Below are positions 53,444 through 61,703 of a stretch of 64,000 nt of DNA, one piece after another (positions within the stretch are counted from its first letter, which is position 1; each line of letters begins with the position of its first letter). The position numbers and the translations under genes are program-made. Source of the stretch: JABCZS01 sp041660525 (GTDB lineage Bacteria; Pseudomonadota; Gammaproteobacteria; JABCZS01); the NCBI GenBank assembly GCA_041660525.1, contig JBAZWD010000001.1, positions 248,001 to 312,000 of the forward strand. The letters are read 5' to 3'. The notes beneath the pieces were generated by a model. That model was given only the letters and a program-made list of their open reading frames with translations, ran no database searches and was not told the DNA's origin.

Positions 53444-54055
53444 ATGTTACCCCAATCCTTTTTTGACCAAGACGCAATCAAACTCGCCAAAGCCTTACTA
53501 GGCAAAATCATTCGCCGCAGAATTCACGGTGTTTGGTTATCCATGCGAATCATTGAAACTGAAGCCTATTATTTAGTAGATAAAGCATCTCATGCCTCTT
53601 TAGGATTTACAGAAAAAAGAAAAGCACTGTTTATGCCAGCAGGTACGATTTATATGTATTATGCGCACGGTAAAGCATCAATGAATGTTTCTGCACAAGG
53701 TGCGGGTAATGCAGTATTGATTAAATCATGCTTTGCACATTTTGATAAAAAATCGCCTAATGATACTCAAAATATTATGCAACAATGGCATGCTAAAAAA
53801 CGATCAACCCAAAAGCTGGGTAATGGTCAAACCATTATGTGTCGATCGTTACAATTAACAGTGCCGCAGTGGGATCAAAAAACCTTCGATAAAAAAATAT
53901 TTTATATTGAAGATCAAAACTTAAAACCACAAAATATTATTATCGCAAAACGTCTTGGCATTCCATTAGGTCGTGATGAACATTTACCTTATCGTTTTAT
54001 CGATGAAGAGTTTAATCGGTTTTGTACCAAGCCTGTTAATTTTACCAAATTATAA
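53444..54055 (+). CDS. mpg: 3-methyladenine DNA glycosylase, AAG/MPG family
   Basis: Removes alkylated purines; 203 residues. The family core IIETEAYY contains the catalytic Glu, followed by DKASHASLGFTEKRKALFMPAGTIYMYYAHG read in parts (DKASHASLG, RKALFMPAGTIYMYYAHG). No strong ribosome-binding site is visible before the ATG. Its end overlaps the convergent oxidoreductase gene by 6 nt. Confidence 0.92.
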   Translation: MLPQSFFDQDAIKLAKALLGKIIRRRIHGVWLSMRIIETEAYYLVDKASHASLGFTEKRKALFMPAGTIYMYYAHGKASMNVSAQGAGNAVLIKSCFAHFDKKSPNDTQNIMQQWHAKKRSTQKLGNGQTIMCRSLQLTVPQWDQKTFDKKIFYIEDQNLKPQNIIIAKRLGIPLGRDEHLPYRFIDEEFNRFCTKPVNFTKL

Positions 54056-55651
54056 TTTCGCTTTTGGCTTTAACCTTGGGTCAGCGTATTTCATTGCGTC
54101 AACATATTTAGGATCATCAGGATTTTGATTCATTTTAGCTGCCGCATGTGCATAAGATACACCACCCGAGCTCCAATAAGTATTGACTCTAGCATTATTA
54201 AGTACCATGCCCTTATAACTAACTGGGCCTACGCAAGGCATGCCAGTAGCACTATTAGCTCTCCGACCTGCGTAAGGTTTAGCAAAACCTTTTTCGATCA
54301 GAATATCTAAATCTTTTTGTCCTAAAACTTGACCGGTTGTATCTCTTCCAAGCAGCATAGAAATGGAGCGGGGGAATTTATTATTGGCAGCATTTAATTG
54401 CAATAAGTGACGATCTTTAAAAAAGGGATCATTTAAATTGGGGATGGCATCCGCATAAAATGATTTTGTACCACCCATCCCAAGCATTAACACAGGTTTG
54501 CCATTTTGATTTTCATACCAACATTGCCATGCCAATACTACACCATCTTGGTGAACTTCCATCCCATGTCGACGATCTTTATAAAGCTCCATTTGATCGT
54601 CTGGAATAGGTAATTCTATAATAAGTACAGCGCCCGCAAAACCAGCATAGGCCGGCTCATCAAAACCAAATCGTGATAATAATCCTACTTCCTCTCCAGG
54701 ACAAAAAACATAGCGTTTGCGCCCATAGTCGGGATCTTTATCTTTTTTAATTTCACCGTTAACGATTAGCCCAGTAATGGCCTGAGGTTTTTTAGGATTA
54801 TCTAATTCAATACCTTGTACGGTTTTATTGTATTTAACTTCAAAACGATTTTTGCTTTTACCTTTTGAATCTGAATATGTGCCAAATCGTTTTTCCATGT
54901 ATTGATGAAATAATGGAATAAATTTTCGGGTATTAATACAGCCGCCTGGGCGCCAAACGGCGGTAATACCAGGTTTCCATTCATTATCATTTAATGCATT
55001 TTGTGAACAATATTCAGATAATAATGGATCAAGCTCTCTAACCTGCGCAGGTGTTAATTTTTTACTGTTTTGAAAGCCATATTTTTGATGTATGGCAATA
55101 ATTTCATCTGCTTCTTGGTCGGCAGTTGCTTTTTCAATTAAATCGATGCGATAACCCTTTTTTAATTGCATTATAGAATCATTAGATTCGCGACAAGGAT
55201 GGAAGCCTGATTGTTCTAAAATATCTTTCAATTCCGGATCGGCATCATCATAAAACTTTTGCCAAAGCTCCATGGCAATAACACCCAAATCTAAAAGTGC
55301 TTTGTTACGTGCTTGTAGATCTTCAGCGTTGGCACTAAATGCTCGGATGGCTTCAATAAATCTTTTCGCAACTTCACTGTCCGTTATTCCGGGCAAGCCT
55401 GGATGAATGCCACCCTCATTAAAAGCTATTTTTAACAGCCGTTCAAATTGATCAATCGGTGGAATAACCGCTAACATTTCTAGGATGGTTATGCTAGGTA
55501 CAATATTAATACTGGTAGAATTATTTTTTGCGTATTGATCTAATACTCTGACAATAAGATTGCGATTTTCTTTTTCAGCAGCTTCTAATGCATACCAGGC
55601 TTCTGTTGTGCCGACAATGCCAGCACCTATAATGGTTAATTTATCAGGCAT
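54050..55651 (-). CDS. FAD-dependent amine/amino-acid oxidase (DAO family)
   Basis: Flavoprotein of about 533 residues. The dinucleotide-binding start is KLTIIGAGIVGTTEAWYA, a substrate-domain motif RPGGCINTRKFIPLFHQY resembles the glycine/D-amino-acid oxidase group, and a C-terminal FAD-binding segment contains TYWSSGGVSYAHA. An AAGGAG inside the end of acdS is 8 nt from the ATG at 55651, preferred over 55657 (which overlaps the acdS stop). Substrate unknown. Co-transcription with acdS points to oxidation of an unusual amino acid or amine. Longer than DadA (about 430 residues), with extra insertions. Confidence 0.8.
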   Translation of the reverse strand: MPDKLTIIGAGIVGTTEAWYALEAAEKENRNLIVRVLDQYAKNNSTSINIVPSITILEMLAVIPPIDQFERLLKIAFNEGGIHPGLPGITDSEVAKRFIEAIRAFSANAEDLQARNKALLDLGVIAMELWQKFYDDADPELKDILEQSGFHPCRESNDSIMQLKKGYRIDLIEKATADQEADEIIAIHQKYGFQNSKKLTPAQVRELDPLLSEYCSQNALNDNEWKPGITAVWRPGGCINTRKFIPLFHQYMEKRFGTYSDSKGKSKNRFEVKYNKTVQGIELDNPKKPQAITGLIVNGEIKKDKDPDYGRKRYVFCPGEEVGLLSRFGFDEPAYAGFAGAVLIIELPIPDDQMELYKDRRHGMEVHQDGVVLAWQCWYENQNGKPVLMLGMGGTKSFYADAIPNLNDPFFKDRHLLQLNAANNKFPRSISMLLGRDTTGQVLGQKDLDILIEKGFAKPYAGRRANSATGMPCVGPVSYKGMVLNNARVNTYWSSGGVSYAHAAAKMNQNPDDPKYVDAMKYADPRLKPKAKL

Positions 55652-55653
55652 GA

Positions 55654-56676
55654 TCATTGCTCCTTAGAATAAAAATTTTTATAATATGCATCTAGCGCCA
55701 TAGCGCCGCCTAAATGAACATATAATACTCGAGAATTTGGCAGGATGTCACCGTTTTTAATTAAGCCAATCAAACCCGCAACTGACTTTCCTTCATACAC
55801 CGGGTCGGTAATCATGCCTTCTAATTCAGCCATTATGCGAATAGCATTGATGGTGGCGTCATCTGGAATACCATAGGCAGCTCCCGCAAAACGTGGTTCA
55901 ATAATAATTTCATTTACATCAATTTCACGATGAAATTTAACCAAATGTGCTGTTTCCTGTGCAATTTTATGAACAGCTTGTAGTGTCATTTGCGCATTGG
56001 CTGCTGTATCAATACCAATGAGTTTTCTTTTTTTCTCACCCGCAGCAAAGCCGACGACCATACCTGCTTGCGTTGAACCCGTGCATGTGGCAGTAACAAT
56101 CGTATCAAAAAAAATATTTAATTTTGTTTCTTGTTTTTCTAATTCATTTACAAATTCAACGTATCCTAAGCCACCTAAAGGATGATCAGAGGCACCGGCT
56201 GGAATGATATAGGGTTTTCCGCCTTGTTGTTTAATTTGTTCAACAGTTTCAAGCAAAGTCTGCTTTAATGCGGTGGAATAACCTTCGCCTTTTAATAATG
56301 TTTTGGCGCCCATGACTCTTGATAATAAAATATTACCAATTTTATCGTATATTGGATCATCAGATGGTGCCCAATCTTCTTGTACTAAATAACATTTCAT
56401 TCCAGTTGCGGCCGCTGCTGCTGCTACCTGTCTGGTATGATTAGATTGTATGCCACCGATAGAAACTAATGTATCACAACCTTTTGCTAAAGCATCTGCT
56501 ACTAACCATTCTAATTTTCGAATTTTATTGCCGCCATAAGCAAGGCCGCTGCTAACATCATCACGTTTAGCCCAGATCTCAACGCCAAGTTCCGCGCTTA
56601 GGCGTTTTAATGGTTGCAAGGGTGATGGAAAAAATCCTAACGAATAGCGTGGAAATTGATCAAGATTAATAGCCAT
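55654..56676 (-). CDS. acdS: 1-aminocyclopropane-1-carboxylate (ACC) deaminase
   Basis: PLP enzyme opening ACC to 2-oxobutanoate and ammonia, 340 residues. Counting from the ATG at 56676, the catalytic set falls at exactly the Pseudomonas AcdS positions: K51 (GGNKIRKLE), S78 (GGIQSNHTRQ), Y294 and E295 (DPVYEGKS) and L322 (YVHLGG). E295 and L322 separate true ACC deaminases from D-cysteine desulfhydrases, in which they are usually Ser/Thr and Thr. One difference is His80 for the usual Gln. AGGA precedes the ATG; an upstream ATG at 56712 is less likely. Divergent from an Lrp-type regulator, as in Pseudomonas acdR-acdS. Confidence 0.88.
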   Translation of the reverse strand: MAINLDQFPRYSLGFFPSPLQPLKRLSAELGVEIWAKRDDVSSGLAYGGNKIRKLEWLVADALAKGCDTLVSIGGIQSNHTRQVAAAAAATGMKCYLVQEDWAPSDDPIYDKIGNILLSRVMGAKTLLKGEGYSTALKQTLLETVEQIKQQGGKPYIIPAGASDHPLGGLGYVEFVNELEKQETKLNIFFDTIVTATCTGSTQAGMVVGFAAGEKKRKLIGIDTAANAQMTLQAVHKIAQETAHLVKFHREIDVNEIIIEPRFAGAAYGIPDDATINAIRIMAELEGMITDPVYEGKSVAGLIGLIKNGDILPNSRVLYVHLGGAMALDAYYKNFYSKEQ

Positions 56677-56772
56677 GTTTATATTCCTGTTGTATTTGCG
56701 TACTAAAAGCATAGCAATACAACATGAAAATGTGATTTGTATTTTTGTGCCAAAATGATATGATTATTTGGT

Positions 56773-56797
56773 ATATTATTATATAAATAAATAATAT
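56773..56797. promoter_or_regulatory. Candidate Lrp-type operator between acdS and acdR
   Basis: ATATTATT (56773-56780) and AATAATAT (56790-56797) form a perfect 8-bp inverted repeat with a 9-nt spacer in the 170-bp divergent region. Lrp/AsnC proteins favour AT-rich dyads like this. Confidence 0.5.
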
Positions 56798-56846
56798 TCT
56801 GAAATTTAAGTAAAACAGTTAATTTTATTCACAAGAAGGCGATGTT

Positions 56847-57305
56847 ATGAATCTTAATGCTACAGATATCAAGATCTTACGTTTACTGCAAAAAGACGGT
56901 CGTGCTACCAATGTAGAAATTGCCAAAAAAACGCACATGAGTCCCGCAGCCTGTCATACAAGATTGCATAAAATTTTAAAATCAGGCATTGTTCAGAAAA
57001 TTAAAGCGATTTTAAATCCCGCTGCGTTGGGGTTGGAGGCAACGGTAATTGTCGGCGTTATCTTAGATCGCTCAACCAAAGATAGTTTTAGTGAGTTTGA
57101 AGCAGCTATAAAAAAAATTTCCATCATAGAAGAGTGTTATTTAGTCGCAGGAGATGTAGATTATTTTTTTAAAATCCGCGTGAAAAATATTAATGCGTTT
57201 AATGATTTTCATGCTAAAAATATTATTAACTTCCCTGGGGTAAGGCAAGTGCGCAGCTTTTTTGTACTTAAACCTATTAAAGAATATGGGGATTTGGTTA
57301 TTTAA
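56847..57305 (+). CDS. acdR: Lrp/AsnC family regulator, AcdR-like
   Basis: Regulator of 152 residues: N-terminal winged helix (KILRLLQKDGRATNVEIAKK, then MSPAACHTRLHKILKSGIV) and a C-terminal RAM ligand domain (EECYLVAGDVDYFFKIRV). Divergent from acdS, the same arrangement as acdR in Pseudomonas, where it activates acdS in response to ACC. The NIPSNAP gene follows 22 nt later. Confidence 0.82.
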   Translation: MNLNATDIKILRLLQKDGRATNVEIAKKTHMSPAACHTRLHKILKSGIVQKIKAILNPAALGLEATVIVGVILDRSTKDSFSEFEAAIKKISIIEECYLVAGDVDYFFKIRVKNINAFNDFHAKNIINFPGVRQVRSFFVLKPIKEYGDLVI

Positions 57306-57327
57306 CACTACACTTGGAGAAACCAAT

Positions 57328-57945
57328 ATGTTTATTGAATTTAGACGTTATATTCTAAAAGGCGATATGTTACCGGATTGGGTCCGTGTGATGGAAGATA
57401 AAATTTTCCCTTTTATCAAACAACATGATATGAATGTATTGGCAAGTTTTGTTTGTCCTTATGATAAAAGCCAATATTTATGGTTAAGACAGTTTGAAAA
57501 TGATAAAGAGAGAGTAAAGCAATACAAAGCAGTTTATGAAAGTGAATTTTGGGGCACCCAAATTATTCCGAATGCTGATAAGATGTTAGAGTGGGAAGGT
57601 ATCAAAGTCATTAACATCGTGCCTGATCCGGTGCAAAATTTAAAACTGCTCTTTTCTCCCGAAGATTTTATTGAGTTTAGACGTATCAAAGGTAAAGCAG
57701 GAAAACTACCGGAAATAAAAAATTATATAAATGGTATATGGCAAAATGAAATGGCGGAAAAAGATATTATTATCAAGGCCGTATTTACTGTGATGCAATT
57801 CCCCGATGATTATTTAATCATGTTGCAGTATCAAGACCCCGAAAAACAAAAAATAACCGCTACGCTAAAACACGATGCGATAGCGGATACTTATTTAGAA
57901 ATACCGTTATTAAAATCAGCTGGATATGATCATTATTCTGGATAA
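57328..57945 (+). CDS. NIPSNAP-family protein, two domains
   Basis: About 205 residues with two ferredoxin-like (dimeric alpha/beta barrel) halves. The N-terminal half is clear NIPSNAP: IEFRRYILKGDMLPDWVRVM, YLWLRQFENDKERVKQYKAVYES and FWG. The second half repeats the fold weakly. The role of bacterial NIPSNAPs is unknown, although some occur in degradation clusters. GGAG lies 9 nt before the ATG. It probably shares an mRNA with acdR. Confidence 0.8.
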   Translation: MFIEFRRYILKGDMLPDWVRVMEDKIFPFIKQHDMNVLASFVCPYDKSQYLWLRQFENDKERVKQYKAVYESEFWGTQIIPNADKMLEWEGIKVINIVPDPVQNLKLLFSPEDFIEFRRIKGKAGKLPEIKNYINGIWQNEMAEKDIIIKAVFTVMQFPDDYLIMLQYQDPEKQKITATLKHDAIADTYLEIPLLKSAGYDHYSG

Positions 57946-58565
57946 TGAAAAATAGGGCGAAAGGAACAGGCATCTTGGGTTAATATTGTCTCACCTACCC
58001 ATTGTGCCCATGCTTCATTAGAGTGGTAACGATAATCTTTGCGTAGTAATTCAAATCCGCGCGCTAAATCTGCTTCGTTGTCCGCTTCATAAATAGTAAT
58101 TTGTTTTTCAGCATCACTATTTAATGCTCGATATCTACGGCAAGCGCTCCACATCGGAATATCAGCCAGAGTCTTAGGCAAATAATTTTCATGGTACCAT
58201 TTCATAAAACTATTGGTGTTTTTATCAGATAATTCAACCATCACCGTAAAAAAAGGTTTTCTGCAAAATATTTCTCTTGTTTGATTACGTGCATGACGAT
58301 ATATTTCTTCGTAAATAGTAAACTCTGAAAAATAAAGTCCTTCAGGCATCTTTTGTTGCAAATATTCCAACCCTTTTTCATCTGAATCCGGCAAAATAGT
58401 TACATGGCGCTGTGTAAACCAAGATAAACTACCGGCCGTGCCATATTCTTCAAAAACACGGGAGCTTTTGCAAGCAGGCAATACTTCATGTAAATAACTC
58501 TCTAAGAAAGTGCTTAAAAAGCTTGGTTGAATGCGGCATGTGTGTAATATCAATTGTTTCTCCAA
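57933..58565 (-). CDS. Dimeric alpha/beta-barrel hypothetical protein
   Basis: 210 residues; the C-terminal half has the pattern of EthD/ABM-like barrel proteins (FFTVMVELSD, FMKWYHENYLPKTLADIP, ACRRYRAL, IYEADNEADLARGFELL). The N-terminal half repeats the fold weakly. No catalytic residue can be assigned with confidence. It is transcribed against the two flanking NIPSNAP genes, overlapping the first by 13 nt at its 3' end and divergent from the second. Confidence 0.65.
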   Translation of the reverse strand: MEKQLILHTCRIQPSFLSTFLESYLHEVLPACKSSRVFEEYGTAGSLSWFTQRHVTILPDSDEKGLEYLQQKMPEGLYFSEFTIYEEIYRHARNQTREIFCRKPFFTVMVELSDKNTNSFMKWYHENYLPKTLADIPMWSACRRYRALNSDAEKQITIYEADNEADLARGFELLRKDYRYHSNEAWAQWVGETILTQDACSFRPIFHYPE

Positions 58566-58621
58566 AGTCTTGCTGTCATATTATTATTAATCTAAAATGG
58601 ATTATTGCAAATGGAGGCTAT

Positions 58622-58942
58622 ATGATTTTTGAATTGAGAGAATACGATATTCAACCAGGCGCTATGCCCGAATGGATTCAATTAATGCAAGAACATATTC
58701 ACCCTTATCAAACCCAATTAGGCATTGCATTTATAGCAAGCTTTATTAGCATCGACAATCCGAATAAATATATTTGGATTCGCCGTTTTCCCAGTGAAAA
58801 GGAACGTGAACGTTTGTATCAAGCTGTATATGAAAGTGAGCATTGGAAAAGCCATATTAAACCCCACATTGATAAAATGCTAATACGTGACACTATGAAA
58901 GTCACTTTGATGGAAGCAACGGCTATTTCACCCATTCATTAA
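58622..58942 (+). CDS. NIPSNAP-family protein, single domain
   Basis: 106 residues: FELREYDIQPGAMPEWIQLM, KYIWIRRFPSEKERERLYQA and VYESEHWKSHIKPHIDKML are the NIPSNAP core. GGAGG lies 4 nt before the ATG. It is closely similar to the N-terminal half of the protein at 57328, so the two probably arose by duplication. A methyltransferase gene follows after 11 nt. Confidence 0.82.
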   Translation: MIFELREYDIQPGAMPEWIQLMQEHIHPYQTQLGIAFIASFISIDNPNKYIWIRRFPSEKERERLYQAVYESEHWKSHIKPHIDKMLIRDTMKVTLMEATAISPIH

Positions 58943-58953
58943 AGGTTATATTG

Positions 58954-59889
58954 ATGAAAATCCATGATTTTTTAGCTAAAGAACATGTCATCGTTACGGA
59001 TGCCCCGATGGAAACACGCATCATGTATCAAGCAAAAATCCCTATGGATAAAGATGCTTCTATTTTTCGTTTAGTCTATACACAAAATGAACGTGAAGTT
59101 TTAGCGGGATTATATCGGCAAGATCTCAATATCACATCAAAGTATAATCAAGCCATTATTTTAAATGCACCCACGTTTCGTGCCAGCTCTGCTCGCATTG
59201 CTAAAATTGGATTCGATGCAAAAAATACTGCTACGATCAATCGCGATTGTGTACAAATGGTGCGAGATATTCGTGATGAATATCCCATGTTTTTAAATAA
59301 AATCATGATCAATGGTCCTATTGGTCCGAAGAATGATGCATATAGTGCACAAGATGCTATTACAGCAGAAGAAGCACGCCATTATCATGCCCCACAAATT
59401 GAAGGATTAATTGCCGGCGGCGCGGATATTGTGAGTGGTGTCACATTTCCAAGCGCACAAGAAGCATTAGGTGTTGCACAATGTTGCTCTGATTTTAATG
59501 TGCCTTATAGTATTGGTTTTGTATTAACAAAATGTGGAACATTATTAGATGGAACAAAAGTAACAGATTTAATTTCAACCATTGATAACCATGTAAAAAC
59601 CCCACCTGTTTATTACATGATTATTTGCTCGCACGCATCTATCGTCAAACCAGGTCTTACACCTTATCACGAAAATTACAAACGCATTTACGGCATTAAA
59701 GCAAATGGCAGTGCAAAGTCTCCTGAAGAACTTGCCAAACTTGATAAACCTGAGACAGATCCACCAGTTGAATTTGCAAAACAAATGCTCGCACTACGCG
59801 ATCAATTTGGCTTTAAAATTCTGGGTGGTTGTTGTGGAACAGATCATAGGCATGTGGAAGCCTTGTGTCAGATGTTGGCTCATGATTGA
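58954..59889 (+). CDS. Homocysteine S-methyltransferase family protein
   Basis: Zinc enzyme of the Hcy-binding family, 311 residues, TIM barrel. The three Cys ligands are seen in MIICSH (first Cys) and KILGGCCGTDHRHV (Cys pair). Family members transfer a methyl from S-methylmethionine, SAM or betaine to homocysteine; the donor cannot be read. The N-terminal GG(L/M)ET motif appears as DAPMETRIMY. ATG 58954 is preferred to TTG 58951 (AAGG 8 nt upstream). In this cluster methyl-sulfur scavenging is a reasonable guess. Confidence 0.82.
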   Translation: MKIHDFLAKEHVIVTDAPMETRIMYQAKIPMDKDASIFRLVYTQNEREVLAGLYRQDLNITSKYNQAIILNAPTFRASSARIAKIGFDAKNTATINRDCVQMVRDIRDEYPMFLNKIMINGPIGPKNDAYSAQDAITAEEARHYHAPQIEGLIAGGADIVSGVTFPSAQEALGVAQCCSDFNVPYSIGFVLTKCGTLLDGTKVTDLISTIDNHVKTPPVYYMIICSHASIVKPGLTPYHENYKRIYGIKANGSAKSPEELAKLDKPETDPPVEFAKQMLALRDQFGFKILGGCCGTDHRHVEALCQMLAHD

Positions 59890-59957
59890 ATTTCAAAAAT
59901 TGTTTCCTATTTTACAGATTCCAATAAAAACATTTTTTGTGCTTTATTCTACATTAT

Positions 59958-60020
59958 TATGGAACATTTATTTATGATCCTGATGGCAATAATATTGAAG
60001 CGGTTAGTCATGAAAAATAA
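59958..60020 (+). pseudogene. Remnant of a VOC/glyoxalase-fold gene (last 20 codons)
   Basis: Before a TAA at 60018 the frame reads YYGTFIYDPDGNNIEAVSHE, which is the typical C-terminus of glyoxalase/bleomycin-resistance (VOC) proteins including the metal-binding Glu. Upstream in the same frame is an unrelated short stretch and a stop at 59925. No matching N-terminal part is seen, so this is a decayed fragment. Confidence 0.65.
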
Positions 60021-60021
60021 A

Positions 60022-60330
60022 TTATTTTTCATATGCTGAATCATGATCTGTATGTAAGGTTAAAATTCTAAGAAAATTTCCATCTCTTAGCGCTGTAGCA
60101 CGATACTTTTGTGAAAATCTAAATGAATAAATGCGCTCATTGTTATTGGTTCTTTTAGAAGATATAGATTCCCATTTTAAGCCCTTATCTGCATACAGCA
60201 TTGGCCAGGTCATTTGACTTATTTTGTATAATATTTTAATCAGAACAGTTAATTCATTTTTTCCTAATGAAAATAGATTTTTTTGAAAAATAGGATTATT
60301 CATATCAATCTCTATCTGTTTTAATTTCAT
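60022..60330 (-). CDS. RelE/HigB-like toxin
   Basis: 102 residues; the C-terminal segment YSFRFSQKYRATALRDGNFL followed by LRILTLHTDHDSAYEK matches RelE-fold toxins of this type, with Arg and His as likely catalytic residues. The ATG at 60330 has AAAGGA 7 nt upstream inside the antitoxin gene, and the overlap is 26 nt. An ATG at 60303 is a possible second start. Confidence 0.75.
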   Translation of the reverse strand: MKLKQIEIDMNNPIFQKNLFSLGKNELTVLIKILYKISQMTWPMLYADKGLKWESISSKRTNNNERIYSFRFSQKYRATALRDGNFLRILTLHTDHDSAYEK

Positions 60331-60580
60331 CGACCATTCCTTTGGTTAATTCTCTAAAGTTATTTACAGGTTCATTTTTTTCTGCCCAGTCTAAGGCCTG
60401 TTCCAATTTTTCTAGGTGTTGGGGCTCATGTATCCACTTTTCTGTATCGGGAACAAATTGACCTGTTTTAATAATCCAGGTTCCCGCATCTATTTGATCC
60501 AGAATGATCATTTTCCCCGCAAATGCTTTGCCGAGCGAAACTTGGCCATTAGGGCCAATAAATTTAACTTGTGGATGCAT
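60305..60580 (-). CDS. Antitoxin of the RelE-like module (AbrB-type start)
   Basis: 91 residues. The N-terminal VKFIGPNGQVSLGKAFAGKM resembles swapped-hairpin DNA-binding antitoxins; the C-terminal part is a charged helix. Gene order is antitoxin then toxin with coupled translation. A long inverted repeat precedes it. Confidence 0.72.
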   Translation of the reverse strand: MHPQVKFIGPNGQVSLGKAFAGKMIILDQIDAGTWIIKTGQFVPDTEKWIHEPQHLEKLEQALDWAEKNEPVNNFRELTKGMVDEIKTDRD

Positions 60581-60581
60581 G

Positions 60582-60640
60582 GTTATTATCCTATTTTAGT
60601 GAAATACAAAAATATTATAATCCTAATATAGGATAATAAC
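60582..60640. promoter_or_regulatory. Antitoxin operator: 13-bp perfect inverted repeat plus internal dyad
   Basis: GTTATTATCCTAT at 60582-60594 has its exact reverse complement at 60628-60640. Between them ATCCTA (60620-60625) pairs with TAGGAT (60629-60634). The half-site TATCCTA thus occurs three times within 59 bp directly upstream of the antitoxin ATG, fitting cooperative autorepression. Confidence 0.72.
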
Positions 60641-60653
60641 AATATGCTGATGC

Positions 60654-61607
60654 TCAAAACACCTTAATCCCAAATGGATTTGAAAACACATCACCCACAC
60701 CAGAATCAAGGCAATCTAAATCGCCGAATAAATCAACAGTGCACTGTAATACCGTATTATATATTGGACTATTAAACCCGCCATCCACGACATAAGCATA
60801 AAGTGTATTTTTAATAGTTTTAAAAGAGATGCCTATTGGTGTATGAAAATTGTTGCCAGTTTTTGTGCAATTGCTGAATAAACCATCATGTGGGTCTACA
60901 GAGCATTTAGTGATCGCGCCGCCAGGCTCAGAAATATAAGCATAAGTATGGTTAGCAATAGTGGCAAAATCTACATCAGCTGCACCATCAAAATTCGGAC
61001 CTGCACCAGAGTCTTGGCAATTATAAAAACCACCATTTGTTCCAACTTTACATTGAATAATCGAGGCGCCAATTTGATAATCACCATTCGCGATATAGGC
61101 GTAAGCCATAGTATTAAAAGTTTTGAAAGTAATATACATCGGACCATTTAAAAATATTGGACCTGCGCCGGAATCACTGCAGTTGTGATTTTCTAATTGT
61201 CCGTCTTGACTCACTTTACATTTTTGTACAGTTGATGATCCATAACTTAAATAAGCATATAAGGCATCGCTTTGATGAAAATTAATTCCTGAATAAGAAG
61301 GCACATCGCTCAAGGTGCAAGCATTTAATTCACCGAGATGATTGAACTGACACTGGGTAATATTTGCGGGGTAATTGTTATTGGCAATATAAGCATATTG
61401 ACCTGCAAACGCGATATCTAAAGGTGTAGACAAATTGTCTAAAAAATAATCTTCACAATTTTCAAATTGACCAGTTACGGGATGGAGAGTGCACATAGCA
61501 ATACTGCTAGGAGAGGCCGCATTGGTAATATAAGCTTTATTATTATGCGCAAACACAAGACCAATATTGAGTAACAAAACCATACCTGCAAACATTAATT
61601 TATTCAC
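60654..61607 (-). CDS. Secreted six-repeat, cysteine-paired propeller-like protein
   Basis: Exported protein of 317 residues. GTG at 61607 has AAGGA 7 nt upstream and gives the signal peptide VNKLMFAGMVLLLNIGLVFA/HN; ATG 61595 would shorten it. The mature part is six repeats of about 45 residues, each with the pattern AYI-x-N/G, a Cys in xxCxV, a G-x-F/L-x-N-C segment and often DSGAG. Every repeat has two Cys, so each blade could hold one disulfide. The pattern suggests a beta-propeller. I cannot assign a function; similar repeat proteins occur in Legionella. Confidence 0.72.
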   Translation of the reverse strand: MNKLMFAGMVLLLNIGLVFAHNNKAYITNAASPSSIAMCTLHPVTGQFENCEDYFLDNLSTPLDIAFAGQYAYIANNNYPANITQCQFNHLGELNACTLSDVPSYSGINFHQSDALYAYLSYGSSTVQKCKVSQDGQLENHNCSDSGAGPIFLNGPMYITFKTFNTMAYAYIANGDYQIGASIIQCKVGTNGGFYNCQDSGAGPNFDGAADVDFATIANHTYAYISEPGGAITKCSVDPHDGLFSNCTKTGNNFHTPIGISFKTIKNTLYAYVVDGGFNSPIYNTVLQCTVDLFGDLDCLDSGVGDVFSNPFGIKVF

Positions 61608-61703
61608 TTTTATATCCTTAATGATTAATCCATGATAAAACAAAAGCGTAATATATCATTTTTTTCATAATTGATCATTAAGATTTACAGCATGCGCAAC
61701 CAG

